Below, piece by piece: positions 9,736 through 18,312 of a DNA stretch of 64,000 nt. The stretch's first letter is position 1, and each line of letters starts with the position of its first letter. Position numbers and translations under genes: made by a program. A model generated the notes under the pieces. That model did no database searches. It worked only from the letters and a program-made list of their open reading frames with translations, and was not told the origin of the DNA. Source of the DNA: Pontibacterium sinense. Lineage in GTDB: Bacteria > Pseudomonadota > Gammaproteobacteria > Pseudomonadales > Balneatricaceae. The stretch lies in contig NZ_JADEYS010000008.1 in NCBI RefSeq assembly GCF_015209595.1, positions 62,001 through 126,000 on the forward strand. Direction: 5' to 3'.

Positions 9736-11409
9736 ATGATAGATGACGATGCATTAAGAGCGGATATTGAAAAGTATCCCAATCTTGTACGCTGGTTTGA
9801 GACTTGTTGTCAGCGTTACGCAGATGCATCGGCTTTCTCCTGTCAGGGTGGCACACTGACTTATGCCGCGTTGAATGAACATGCGAGTCACTTCGCTAGC
9901 TGGCTACAACGTTCTCCCCATCTGCGTCCGGGAGATCGCATTGCGATCCACCTGCCGAATTTACTGCAATTTCCGGTGGCCGTGTTTGGTGCATTGAAAG
10001 CGGGTCTGGTGGTGGTGAATACCAACCCACTTTATGATCGTGATGAGCTGAAACATCAGTTCGTGGATGCGGGCGTGAAAGCGGTTGTGACACTGGCCAA
10101 CAGCGCTTATCTCGTCGAGCAGGTACTGCCTGATACCGATATCCGAGAAGTGATCGTCACCCAGTTGGCGGATCTGCACCCCTTTCCTAAGTCCGTCTGG
10201 ATCAACCTTCAAGCCCGCTATATTCGGAAAATCGTACCGCGTTACAAAATTCCTAATGCGGTCTCATTTAAGTCGTGCCTGAACAAAGGGCAGAAACACG
10301 CCTATCGTCCCGTTGAGATTGAACGTCATCAATTGGCTTTTCTACAGTACACCGGTGGTGTGACGGGGATATCAAAAGGCGTGATGCTGACTCATCACAG
10401 CGTGCTGGCCAATATTACTCAGCTTAAAACTGTGATGAATCAGGTCTGCGTGCCGGAAGAAGAGGTCGCTATTGCACCCTTGCCGCTCTATCACATCTAT
10501 TCCTTTGTGTTGAACGGCCTGTTGATGCTGGAGAACGGCGCGCATGTTGTGCTTATTATCAATCCACGGGATACCGAAGGGTTTGTGAAGGAGATCTCCC
10601 GATGGCGCTTTACCCTGTTCTCCGGTCTCAATACCCTGTTTGTGGATCTTTGTCAGAATCAGGATTTCTGTGGCTTGGATTTCAGTAACCTGAAAGTGAC
10701 GGTTTCGGGGGCGATGTCGCTCACACGTTTCACGGAAGGTTTGTGGACCGAGATCACCGGCTGTCCGATTCAAGAAGGCTATGGCTTGACCGAATGTTCG
10801 CCAGTGGTTGCCGTCCATCCGCCAAATGAAACGCGCCGTGATGACACCGTTGGACCACCGGTGCCGCTGACGGAAGTTAAAGTGGTGGGTACGGAAGGTG
10901 AGTCATTACATCCCGGTGAGGTGGGAGAAATATGGGTGCGGGGGCCGCAGTTGATGGCGGGGTACTGGCGTCAGCCTGAGCTGACGCGTAAAACCTTGCG
11001 TGAAGATGGCTGGTTGGTGACTGGTGATATGGGGACGCTCAGCGATGAAGGCTATATTGAGGTCATTGATCGCAAAATTGAAGTGATCAAAACGGCAGGT
11101 TTTGATGTGTACCCCAGTGAGGTGGAAAATTTAATCGCCTGTCATCCGGATGTGCTGGAATGTGCGGTGGTGGGGGTGCCTGATGATGAGCTGGGTGAGG
11201 TGATCAAGCTGTTCGTTGTAAGCCGTAACCGGCGCCTGACCGTCAAGGCCGTGCGCGAGTATTGTCGTGAACGTCTGACCTCATACAAAGTGCCTAAGCT
11301 GGTGGAATTTCGTGCAGCATTGCCGAAAACAAATGTTGGCAAAGTGATTCGTCGCCAGATTCGTGAAGAAGAGATCAGCAAGCAAACCAAGAAAAGGCGC
11401 CATTTATAG
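9736..11409 (+). CDS. Long-chain fatty-acid-CoA ligase (FadD-like AMP-binding)
   Basis: Predicted to activate fatty acids to acyl-AMP and then acyl-CoA. The 557-residue length is normal for FadD. Motifs are the phosphate-binding loop YTGGVTGISKGVMLTH, the adenine motif QEGYGLTECSP, the hinge region TGDMGTLSDEGYIEVIDRK with the fatty-acyl signature IKTAGFDVYPSEVEN, and the catalytic Lys in KTNVGKVIRR. An oddity is that the loop normally reads TGGTTG or TSGTTG, while here the first Thr of the TT pair is Val (codon GTG). The start has AAGGA upstream. It lies at the end of a likely operon with the amidotransferase gene. Confidence 0.88.
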   Translation: MIDDDALRADIEKYPNLVRWFETCCQRYADASAFSCQGGTLTYAALNEHASHFASWLQRSPHLRPGDRIAIHLPNLLQFPVAVFGALKAGLVVVNTNPLYDRDELKHQFVDAGVKAVVTLANSAYLVEQVLPDTDIREVIVTQLADLHPFPKSVWINLQARYIRKIVPRYKIPNAVSFKSCLNKGQKHAYRPVEIERHQLAFLQYTGGVTGISKGVMLTHHSVLANITQLKTVMNQVCVPEEEVAIAPLPLYHIYSFVLNGLLMLENGAHVVLIINPRDTEGFVKEISRWRFTLFSGLNTLFVDLCQNQDFCGLDFSNLKVTVSGAMSLTRFTEGLWTEITGCPIQEGYGLTECSPVVAVHPPNETRRDDTVGPPVPLTEVKVVGTEGESLHPGEVGEIWVRGPQLMAGYWRQPELTRKTLREDGWLVTGDMGTLSDEGYIEVIDRKIEVIKTAGFDVYPSEVENLIACHPDVLECAVVGVPDDELGEVIKLFVVSRNRRLTVKAVREYCRERLTSYKVPKLVEFRAALPKTNVGKVIRRQIREEEISKQTKKRRHL

Positions 11410-11526
11410 CCTGTTTTTCAACATACTCAATCTGACCGTATTTAACTTGTTCTGCCGTATCGCTCCACTCTGCCGTATAATGTCCCGCTTCGCCCAATTC
11501 CTGAATCTGATAGACAAGTTCCCATC

Positions 11527-14500
11527 GTGAAATCTAAGCTCAAGCAGCTCCGTCAGCAGTTCAATGACTGCCGTATCGCCGACCTTCATCACTTCAAACG
11601 CCGTCTGCAGCAAGTGGAACAGCGTGTGAGTAAAAATCAGCCTGTGGATCGTATGCTGGATCAGATCGAAGAATCTGTGGCGGAATCGATACAATCTGTA
11701 GCGGACAAGAGGTCGCGGATAGGTACCATCAATTATCCGGATCTGCCGGTATCTTCACGACGTGAGGAGATTCAGGAAGCGATTCGTGATCATCAGGTTG
11801 TCGTGGTTGCAGGTGAAACCGGATCGGGCAAAACCACCCAGCTTCCTAAAATCTGTCTGGAGCTGGGTTTGGGCGCGCGAGGGCTGATAGGGCATACCCA
11901 GCCTCGCCGACTTGCAGCGCGTGCGGTAGCAGGTCGTATCGCGGAAGAGTTGCAGACTGAAGTCGGTAAAGTGGTGGGCTATCAGGTCCGCTTTACGGAT
12001 CAGGTGTCCGATCAGTCGATGGTCAAGCTGATGACCGATGGCATACTGTTGGCGGAAACTCAGAATGATCGTTTCCTGGAAAAGTATGAGGTCCTGATCA
12101 TCGATGAGGCCCATGAGCGCAGCCTCAATATCGACTTTCTGCTGGGATATCTGAAGCGCGTACTGCCAAAACGCCCTGACCTGAAAGTGATCATTACGTC
12201 GGCGACGATCGATCTGGAGCGTTTTTCCAAACATTTCGACAATGCACCGGTGATTGAAGTGTCAGGGCGTACTTATCCGGTCGATGTGCTGTATCGTCCG
12301 CTGGGAGAGGCGGGCAGTGATGTGGATCAACCGCAGGGCATTCTGAGTGCGGTTGATGAACTTTCACAGCTAGAACGTGAAAAGGGTGTTTCTTCACCCG
12401 GTGACATTCTGGTGTTTATGAGTGGTGAGCGGGAAATTCGCGAAACAGCCGATTTCCTGCGCAAAGCCCAACTGCGCAATACTGAGATACTGCCGCTCTA
12501 TGCGCGCTTGAGCGTGGCGGAGCAGAACAAAATTTTTCACGTCGGGCGGTCCGTCGGACGGCGAATTGTATTAGCGACAAACGTTGCTGAAACCTCCCTG
12601 ACTGTTCCAGGTATTCGTTACGTTATCGATCCCGGCTTTGCCCGTATTAGTCGATATAGCTATCGCTCCAAGGTACAGCGACTGCCGATTGAACCGGTGT
12701 CGCAGGCCAGCGCAAACCAGCGTAAGGGGCGCTGTGGACGTGTTGCGGCGGGTACCTGCATACGCCTCTATTCCGAAGATGATTTTGTCTCGCGTCCAGA
12801 ATTTACGGACGCAGAGATCCGTCGGACAAACCTTGCTGCTGTTATTTTGCAGATGTTGAATCTACGGCTGGGGGATATATCCGAGTTTCCGTTTATTGAT
12901 CCGCCTGATATCCGCTTTATCAACGATGGTTTCAAATTGTTGCATGAGCTTGGAGCGGTCGATGATAAGCGGAAGATGACACCGCAGGGACGTAATTTAA
13001 GTAAGTTGCCGGTTGATCCGCGGATTGGCCGTATGTTGCTGGAAGCCGTGAAGCAAAACTGTCTACGTGAAGTGATGGTGATCGCCAGTGCACTCAGTGT
13101 GCAGGACCCACGAGAGCGTCCAATCGAGAAAAAACAGGCGGCGGATGAGCGGCATCGTGCATTTGCCAGTGAAGAGTCAGATTTCATTACCCTCGTTAAT
13201 CTATGGGATATGTATGAAGAGCAGCGTCAGGAGCTGAGTCAGAATCAGCTGCGAAAATTCTGTCAGAAACAGTTCCTTTCTTATATGCGAATGCGCGAGT
13301 GGCGGGATATCCATCGCCAGCTTCATTTGATCTGTAAGCAGTTGGGATATAAGGAAAATAAAGACGAATCGGACTACGCATCGATTCATAAGTCTCTGCT
13401 CTCTGGCTTGTTAAGTCAGATGGGCTTTAAGCAAGAAAACAAAGAGTATCTGGGATCAAGGAACAAAAAGTTTCACATCTTTCCCGGCTCGATGTTGTTT
13501 AAGAAATCCCCTAAGTGGATTATGGCCGCAGAGCTGGTGGAAACCTCCAAGCTATATGCGCGGATGGTTGCCCGCATTGAACCAGAATGGGCGGAAGCAT
13601 TGGCCAAACATCTGGTTAAACGCAGCTACCTTGAGCCACACTGGGAGAAAAAGCGTGCACAAGTTGTTGCTTTGGAACAGGTGACGCTTTACGGCCTGAT
13701 CATCATTCCAAAGCGAACGATCCATTACGGCAAAATCGAACCCGAGCAGTCACACGAAATATTTATTCGTCAGGCATTGGTTGAGGGCGAGTTTGTTACT
13801 AAAGGGAAGTTTCTCGCACATAACCGAGCACTGCTTGAAGGTATCGAGGCGCTCGAAGCGAAATCCCGTCGCCGAGATCTGTTGGTGGACGAAGAGTCGC
13901 TTTATCAGTTCTATCATGCACGTATGGAAGAGCTGGGTGGAGAGGGTGTTGTTAACGGCGCGGGATTTGAACATTGGCGCAACAAAGTCGAGCAGGAGCA
14001 ACCCGATGCGTTGCTGATGAAGGAAGAGGATCTGCTTCAGCGCTCAACCGATCATGTCTCAGCCGGACAATATCCAGATCATCTGCCGATGGACGGGATT
14101 AAGCTGAAGCTGGCGTATCACTTTGAGCCGGGGGCCAAGGATGATGGCGTTACCTTAAGTACACCCATGGCGCTGTTAAATCAGTTGCCCACGACCCGTC
14201 TTGAGTGGCTGGTCCCCGGCATGTTGCGGGATAAGTGTATTGCCATTATGAAAGGATTGCCGAAGCAGATTCGCAAGAATTTCGTGCCGATTCCCGATTA
14301 TGTCGACGCTGCGTTGGAGCAGATCAGTTTTGGCGAAGGAGATCTGTATGAAGCGCTGGCACTGCAGCTGAAGCGCAGGACCGGTGTCGCGGTTGATCCT
14401 GAGGCGCTTCGAGCAGTGCAGCTGGAAAAGCATTTTCAGGTTAATCTGCAGGTGCTGAGTGAGAAAGGTAAGGTTCAGGGTGAATCACGAGATCTACAAA

Positions 14501-15435
14501 ACCTACAGCATCAATTTGCAGATAAAGTCTCGGCAGCTCTGAAGCGTGGGCCTGGAGAAAAGTGGGGCCGCGACGGGATTACAAAATGGGATTTTGGTGA
14601 ATTACAGGAAAGTATCCGTCTTCGTCAGGCCGGCGGAATAGAGGTCGAAGCCTATCCTGCAATGTTAGATAAAGGTGATTCTGTTTCGCTCTCTGTCGTG
14701 ACTCACAAAGCGGATGCAGATGCGCTCTCTATACTGGGTGTCGTACGACTGGCGATCATCGCGTTGACTGAGCAGGTGCGTTACGCGCGTAAACAATTGC
14801 CGGATGTCGACCGTAGCGTCATGTTGGTCGGAAAAGTACTGGATAAACGGTCTCTGCAGGATCAGTGTATACAGCAAGCGGTTCGTTACTTAATGGGATT
14901 AGATGAATCGTTACCGAGGAATGAACAGGACTTTAAACAGCGGCTGGAAAACAGTCGTTCGCAGCTGGTTGATCAGGCTGTTATCGTCGCTCGATTTGTT
15001 TTCGAATGTCATAAACATTACCACGAAATTCAGAAACAACTTAAGGGACGAATGGACCTTGCTGAAGTGGCTGTGTTGAATGATATAAAAATGCAGCTAG
15101 GTGCTTTGATTGATAGTACATATATATCTAATCATAGCTGGCGGAGGTTGCAAAATTACCCTCGTTACCTGAAAGCGATTGGTCAACGGTTGGAAAAATT
15201 TCGTCGTAACCTTAATCAGGAACGCCTGCTGAGTGATCAGTTAGGTGCCTACTGGGCGGAGTACCAAAGTCGTGTGGAACAACATAAGAAGAACGGCGTT
15301 GCTGATCCTGAACTCCAGCACTTTAGGTGGATGCTGGAGGAATACCGAGTATCTCTTTTTGCCCAGCAGCTGGGCACTGAATACCCCGTATCTGACAAAA
15401 GAATACGCCAGCAGTGGCAGAAAGTACTGGTTTGA
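11527..15435 (+). CDS. hrpA: ATP-dependent RNA helicase HrpA
   Basis: DEAH-box helicase that unwinds RNA and, in E. coli, acts on mRNA processing and stalled ribosomes. The 1302-residue length matches HrpA. Walker A GETGSGKTT (96-104) and DEAH (193-196, DEAHERS) are followed by SAT, the RecA2 motif VATNVAETS and QRKGRCGRV. The winged-helix/ratchet and OB regions follow, then the long C-terminal HrpA-specific domain. The start is GTG at 11527 with only a weak ribosome-binding site. The gene stands alone, with an AT-rich 344-bp region after it. Confidence 0.95.
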   Translation: MKSKLKQLRQQFNDCRIADLHHFKRRLQQVEQRVSKNQPVDRMLDQIEESVAESIQSVADKRSRIGTINYPDLPVSSRREEIQEAIRDHQVVVVAGETGSGKTTQLPKICLELGLGARGLIGHTQPRRLAARAVAGRIAEELQTEVGKVVGYQVRFTDQVSDQSMVKLMTDGILLAETQNDRFLEKYEVLIIDEAHERSLNIDFLLGYLKRVLPKRPDLKVIITSATIDLERFSKHFDNAPVIEVSGRTYPVDVLYRPLGEAGSDVDQPQGILSAVDELSQLEREKGVSSPGDILVFMSGEREIRETADFLRKAQLRNTEILPLYARLSVAEQNKIFHVGRSVGRRIVLATNVAETSLTVPGIRYVIDPGFARISRYSYRSKVQRLPIEPVSQASANQRKGRCGRVAAGTCIRLYSEDDFVSRPEFTDAEIRRTNLAAVILQMLNLRLGDISEFPFIDPPDIRFINDGFKLLHELGAVDDKRKMTPQGRNLSKLPVDPRIGRMLLEAVKQNCLREVMVIASALSVQDPRERPIEKKQAADERHRAFASEESDFITLVNLWDMYEEQRQELSQNQLRKFCQKQFLSYMRMREWRDIHRQLHLICKQLGYKENKDESDYASIHKSLLSGLLSQMGFKQENKEYLGSRNKKFHIFPGSMLFKKSPKWIMAAELVETSKLYARMVARIEPEWAEALAKHLVKRSYLEPHWEKKRAQVVALEQVTLYGLIIIPKRTIHYGKIEPEQSHEIFIRQALVEGEFVTKGKFLAHNRALLEGIEALEAKSRRRDLLVDEESLYQFYHARMEELGGEGVVNGAGFEHWRNKVEQEQPDALLMKEEDLLQRSTDHVSAGQYPDHLPMDGIKLKLAYHFEPGAKDDGVTLSTPMALLNQLPTTRLEWLVPGMLRDKCIAIMKGLPKQIRKNFVPIPDYVDAALEQISFGEGDLYEALALQLKRRTGVAVDPEALRAVQLEKHFQVNLQVLSEKGKVQGESRDLQNLQHQFADKVSAALKRGPGEKWGRDGITKWDFGELQESIRLRQAGGIEVEAYPAMLDKGDSVSLSVVTHKADADALSILGVVRLAIIALTEQVRYARKQLPDVDRSVMLVGKVLDKRSLQDQCIQQAVRYLMGLDESLPRNEQDFKQRLENSRSQLVDQAVIVARFVFECHKHYHEIQKQLKGRMDLAEVAVLNDIKMQLGALIDSTYISNHSWRRLQNYPRYLKAIGQRLEKFRRNLNQERLLSDQLGAYWAEYQSRVEQHKKNGVADPELQHFRWMLEEYRVSLFAQQLGTEYPVSDKRIRQQWQKVLV

Positions 15436-15779
15436 CTCAGGTCAATGGTCGACCTTTGTTGTATGCAATTAGTAGGGTCTAGATGGTTGCAGTAGTGTTA
15501 AGGGTATGCTGTAATGCGAAAAATTTGGGTAAACATACCCTCTGAGTAAGTCAGTATTTACCAATTAGCGATCAAAGAATCGCTGGCAGATGCCTTATTT
15601 AGATGAGATAAAGATATGATTGTTCAAATAAATTAATAAGCTCCGAAATGGACTTAAAATTTATTTGAATGAAAAAAGATTTGTAGTATTTTCTAGACGT
15701 GCCAGTCATAAGGCACGCAAAGAAAAACAAAAACACTAAATTCACTACTAGTATGTTGAAAATTGAAGGGGAAATGTTG
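15436..15779. promoter_or_regulatory. Porin upstream region with hairpins and promoter
   Basis: AT-rich region of 344 bp with no gene. An inverted repeat AGGGTATG (15501-15508) / CATACCCT (15534-15541) may terminate hrpA. A second pair, GGTAAA (15528-15533) / TTTACC (15557-15562), interleaves with it, so the two stems compete or form a pseudoknot. A plausible porin promoter is TTGAAT (15665-15670), 16 bp, TATTTT (15687-15692), giving a leader of roughly 80 nt. Confidence 0.45.
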
Positions 15780-16781
15780 ATGAAAAAATCTATTATCGCT
15801 CTGGCGGTAGCTGGTGCTCTGACTGCTCCAATCGCTGCTCAAGCTGACGCAACTCTGTACGGTTCTCTGCGTTTGAATCTGAGCAACTACGACAGCACTG
15901 GTCTGGACTTTACCGATAACGCTTCCCGTATCGGTATCAAGGGTTCTACTGAGCTGTTCTCCGGCGCTAAAGCAATTTTTCAGTGGGAACAATTTGTAAG
16001 TACTGAAACTGGCGCATTGGGTTACCAGAAAACTCAAGGTAACGGTGGTCGTTTGGCGAGCATCGGTATTACCGGTGACTTTGGTACTGTTAACGCTGGT
16101 CGTCAGTGGTCTCCATTTGCAATCTGGACTGTCTTCCCTACAGATATTCTGGTTAACAGCGATAACTCTGGTAACACCGGTTACCAGCCAGGCTTGCACC
16201 GATTGAGCAACACTGTTGCTTATATCTCGCCTGCGATGAATGGATTGCAGGTTGCAGCTGTTCTGATTGCAAACAACAACGATAAAGCTGCTACCTCTTC
16301 TGCTGCTATTGCTACTCAGGCAGACGTGGACGCAGGTAATGCTGCAACAGTTGGTCAAGTTTTCAATAAAACAACAACCGCTTCAGATGACAGCGAAGAT
16401 CTGGATGCATACAACCTAGCGGTTAAGTATTCTGTTGATGGTTTGACATTGGCTGCTTCCACAATTGGTTTGGAGCCATCAGGTCAGAGTGTTAACTCTG
16501 TAGCTGCTTCTTACACAACTGGTGGTCTGTATGTGGCTGCTCGTTATCAGGACGATGAAACAGCAGGTGCTGGTAATGAAGATTCTTATGAGCTGGCTGC
16601 TAAGTACACTATGGATAAAACGACTGTAGCTGCTAACTTTATCGACAACGATAACGTAGCTGATGATGCATACTCTCTGGAAGTTTCCCAGAAGCTGGGT
16701 AAAGCTGCTACAGCGTTTGTCGGTTACTACGACAAAGGCGCTGACGACAGCCTGGCTGTTGGTTACCGCGTAGACTTCTAA
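15780..16781 (+). CDS. Gram-negative trimeric porin
   Basis: Outer-membrane general-diffusion porin of the 16-strand Porin_4/OmpC-like group. The 333-residue precursor has a clear signal peptide (MKKSIIALAVAGALTAPIAAQA), then the porin opening DATLYGSLRLNL, alternating beta-strand patterns, many GxG turns and a C-terminal Phe (YRVDF), the BAM recognition signal. ATG at 15780 is chosen because GAAGGGG (15765-15771) is spaced 8 nt from it; the ATG at 15774 is too close. Codon use is strongly biased, consistent with high expression. The gene ends in its own terminator; the IS200 copy inserted just beyond it left the terminator intact. Confidence 0.93.
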   Translation: MKKSIIALAVAGALTAPIAAQADATLYGSLRLNLSNYDSTGLDFTDNASRIGIKGSTELFSGAKAIFQWEQFVSTETGALGYQKTQGNGGRLASIGITGDFGTVNAGRQWSPFAIWTVFPTDILVNSDNSGNTGYQPGLHRLSNTVAYISPAMNGLQVAAVLIANNNDKAATSSAAIATQADVDAGNAATVGQVFNKTTTASDDSEDLDAYNLAVKYSVDGLTLAASTIGLEPSGQSVNSVAASYTTGGLYVAARYQDDETAGAGNEDSYELAAKYTMDKTTVAANFIDNDNVADDAYSLEVSQKLGKAATAFVGYYDKGADDSLAVGYRVDF

Positions 16782-16809
16782 TATTGATTATTAGATAGCT
16801 ATGATAAGA

Positions 16810-16834
16810 GGGCTCCCATTAGGGGGCCCTTTTT
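16810..16834 (+). terminator. Intrinsic terminator of the porin gene
   Basis: Stem GGGCTCCC (16810-16817) / GGGGGCCC (16822-16829), including one T-G pair, with loop ATTA and a five-T run. It lies 28 bp after the porin stop. Confidence 0.85.
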
Positions 16835-16955
16835 CGTTTTCAGCCATAAACCACCTCCTATGGAGGTGGTGATCATTCACTCGAGGCTCTGCCTGAAGAG
16901 TGCTCATGCTAAATACTGTTTCGTTTGTTACCAGCAAATGAAAGGAGTAGTTAGC

Positions 16956-17402
16956 ATGAGCCGATATGAATCCGCATCACACGTATTCTATCGATGTCAG
17001 TATCACATCGTCTGGACGCCGAAGTATAGATTTCGAATTCTCAAGGGAAAGGTAGGAAAAGAGGTCTATCGCAGCATTTATGTGTTCTGCAGTATGAAGA
17101 AGTGCACAGTTGTAGAGCTAAATGTGCAGATAGACCATGTTCACCTAGTGGTTCGAACACCACCAAGACTCAGTGTTTCCGAGCTAGTGGGAACGCTAAA
17201 GGGAAGAACCGCGATCCGGTTGTTCAATAAGTTTCCCTATTTGAGGAAGAACAAGCTCTGGGGGAATCACTTTTGGCAAAGAGGCTACTTCGTTGACTCA
17301 GTAGGTGCGAATGAAGAGATTATACGTCGCTATGTTAGGCATCAGGAGAAAGAGTCGAAAATTGATGAGCAAAGACAGCTGAAGCTAGATGTTCAACAAT
17401 AG
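16956..17402 (+). CDS. tnpA: IS200-family transposase TnpA (Y1 HUH)
   Basis: Single-strand transposase of 148 residues. The HUH metal motif is DHVHLVV (His-Val-His) and the probable nucleophile Tyr is in RRYVRHQEKE. Other family blocks are CQYHIVWTPKYRF, VSELVGTLKGRTAIRLF and LWGNHFWQRGYF. The start is the ATG at 16956, which has an AAAGGAG ribosome-binding site; the in-frame codons upstream run through the left-end hairpin and are unlikely to be translated. The frame is intact and every catalytic motif is present, so the enzyme is probably active. Confidence 0.93.
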   Translation: MSRYESASHVFYRCQYHIVWTPKYRFRILKGKVGKEVYRSIYVFCSMKKCTVVELNVQIDHVHLVVRTPPRLSVSELVGTLKGRTAIRLFNKFPYLRKNKLWGNHFWQRGYFVDSVGANEEIIRRYVRHQEKESKIDEQRQLKLDVQQ

Positions 17403-17406
17403 TACC

Positions 17407-17427
17407 GCCCCCTTTTAGGGGGCTTTA
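17407..17427 (+). terminator. Terminator of the IS200 tnpA gene
   Basis: Stem GCCCCC (17407-17412), loop TTTTA, GGGGGC (17418-17423), then TTTA. It starts 4 nt after the tnpA stop and probably limits read-through from the insertion into mlaA. Confidence 0.6.
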
Positions 17428-17532
17428 CGCAAAGCCACCTTCTAAGAAGGTGGTTATTTACTTTAGGTTTTATTTTTCTTCTGGAAAGATAGGGCTACAA
17501 TGAAGCCTTGTTGAAGTGAAAAGGATAAAAGC

Positions 17533-18228
17533 GTGAGCAAACGTTTTGTAGCGGTATTAGTTTCGGGGTTGATGATGACGAGTCCAGCCGTTTTGGCGGA
17601 TGGTCATGAGATCGACCCCTGGGAAGGTTATAATCGCGTGATGTTCGGTTTTAATGAAGGCTTGGATAAATATGCGCTTAAACCTATTACCCTCGGCTAT
17701 AAGGCTATTACGCCTGACTTGGTAGAAACTGGGGTATCCAACTTCTTTGATAATATTTCTGACGTTGGCAGCCTGCTAAACAATGTACTTCAGGCAAAAT
17801 TTGAAGCGGCAGGCGAAGATTTGGCTCGTGTGTCCTTTAATACAACATTTGGTTTGGGGGGGGTGCTGGATGTCGCAACACCAATGGGTATTGAGGAGCA
17901 TAACGAAGATTTTGGTCAGACGCTCGGATATTGGGGTATGTCATCCGGTCCGTATCTTGTGTTGCCGTTATTCGGTCCCTCAAATGTCCGTGATACCGGG
18001 GGCTTGATTGTTGACTCGATTACGTCACCTATTTCAAATATTGAAGATGATTCTGCCCGATATGCGGTTATTGGTTTGCAGGCTATCGATACGCGTTCTG
18101 GTTTGCTGGAAGCCGAAAAGCTAATTACGGGTGATCGTTATACATTTATCCGTGATGCTTATCTTCAGCGTCGTGAGTTCTCGATCAATGATGGTCAGTC
18201 AGAAGACTACGATGACGAAAACTTCTAA
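17533..18228 (+). CDS. mlaA: Phospholipid-binding MlaA family protein (VacJ)
   Basis: Outer-membrane component of the Mla pathway, which removes misplaced phospholipids from the outer leaflet and passes them to periplasmic MlaC. The 231-residue precursor has a signal peptide (about 1-22, ending VLA) and the family blocks DPWEGYNRVMFGFNEGLDKY, NFFDNISDVGSLLNN, FGQTLGYWGMSSGPYLVLPLFGPSNVRD and IDTRSGLL. No lipobox Cys is present, so it is not an obvious lipoprotein, unlike E. coli MlaA. The start is GTG with AAAGGAT upstream. The mla ABC-transporter genes are not in this window. Order mlaA, regulator, STAS gene, talB, dusA resembles that of Pseudomonas as I remember it. Confidence 0.93.
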   Translation: MSKRFVAVLVSGLMMTSPAVLADGHEIDPWEGYNRVMFGFNEGLDKYALKPITLGYKAITPDLVETGVSNFFDNISDVGSLLNNVLQAKFEAAGEDLARVSFNTTFGLGGVLDVATPMGIEEHNEDFGQTLGYWGMSSGPYLVLPLFGPSNVRDTGGLIVDSITSPISNIEDDSARYAVIGLQAIDTRSGLLEAEKLITGDRYTFIRDAYLQRREFSINDGQSEDYDDENF

Positions 18229-18312
18229 GTCGGTTGTGGCTTATTGCATGTTGCCGATATTAGGTTTAACTTGTTGACTCATGGATCACAAGCGCCTGCC
18301 TTGGGGTGATTT

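Larger units (their letters stand above)
16845..17462 (+). mobile_element. IS200-type insertion sequence (solo tnpA)
   Basis: A single-gene IS200/IS605-family element; borders are approximate. Near the left end is a 9-bp hairpin ACCACCTCC (16850-16858), loop TAT, GGAGGTGGT. Near the right end is an 8-bp hairpin CCACCTTC (17435-17442), loop TAA, GAAGGTGG (17446-17453). Subterminal hairpins of this kind, rather than terminal inverted repeats, are what TnpA binds in this family. No tnpB/IscB accessory gene or associated guide RNA is seen. The element lies between the porin terminator and mlaA and interrupts neither gene. Confidence 0.85.

Noticed and set aside
16860-16955. N-terminal extension of the IS200 transposase
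   Set aside because: The extra codons read through the left-end hairpin; the AAAGGAG-supported ATG at 16956 gives the standard TnpA N-terminus.
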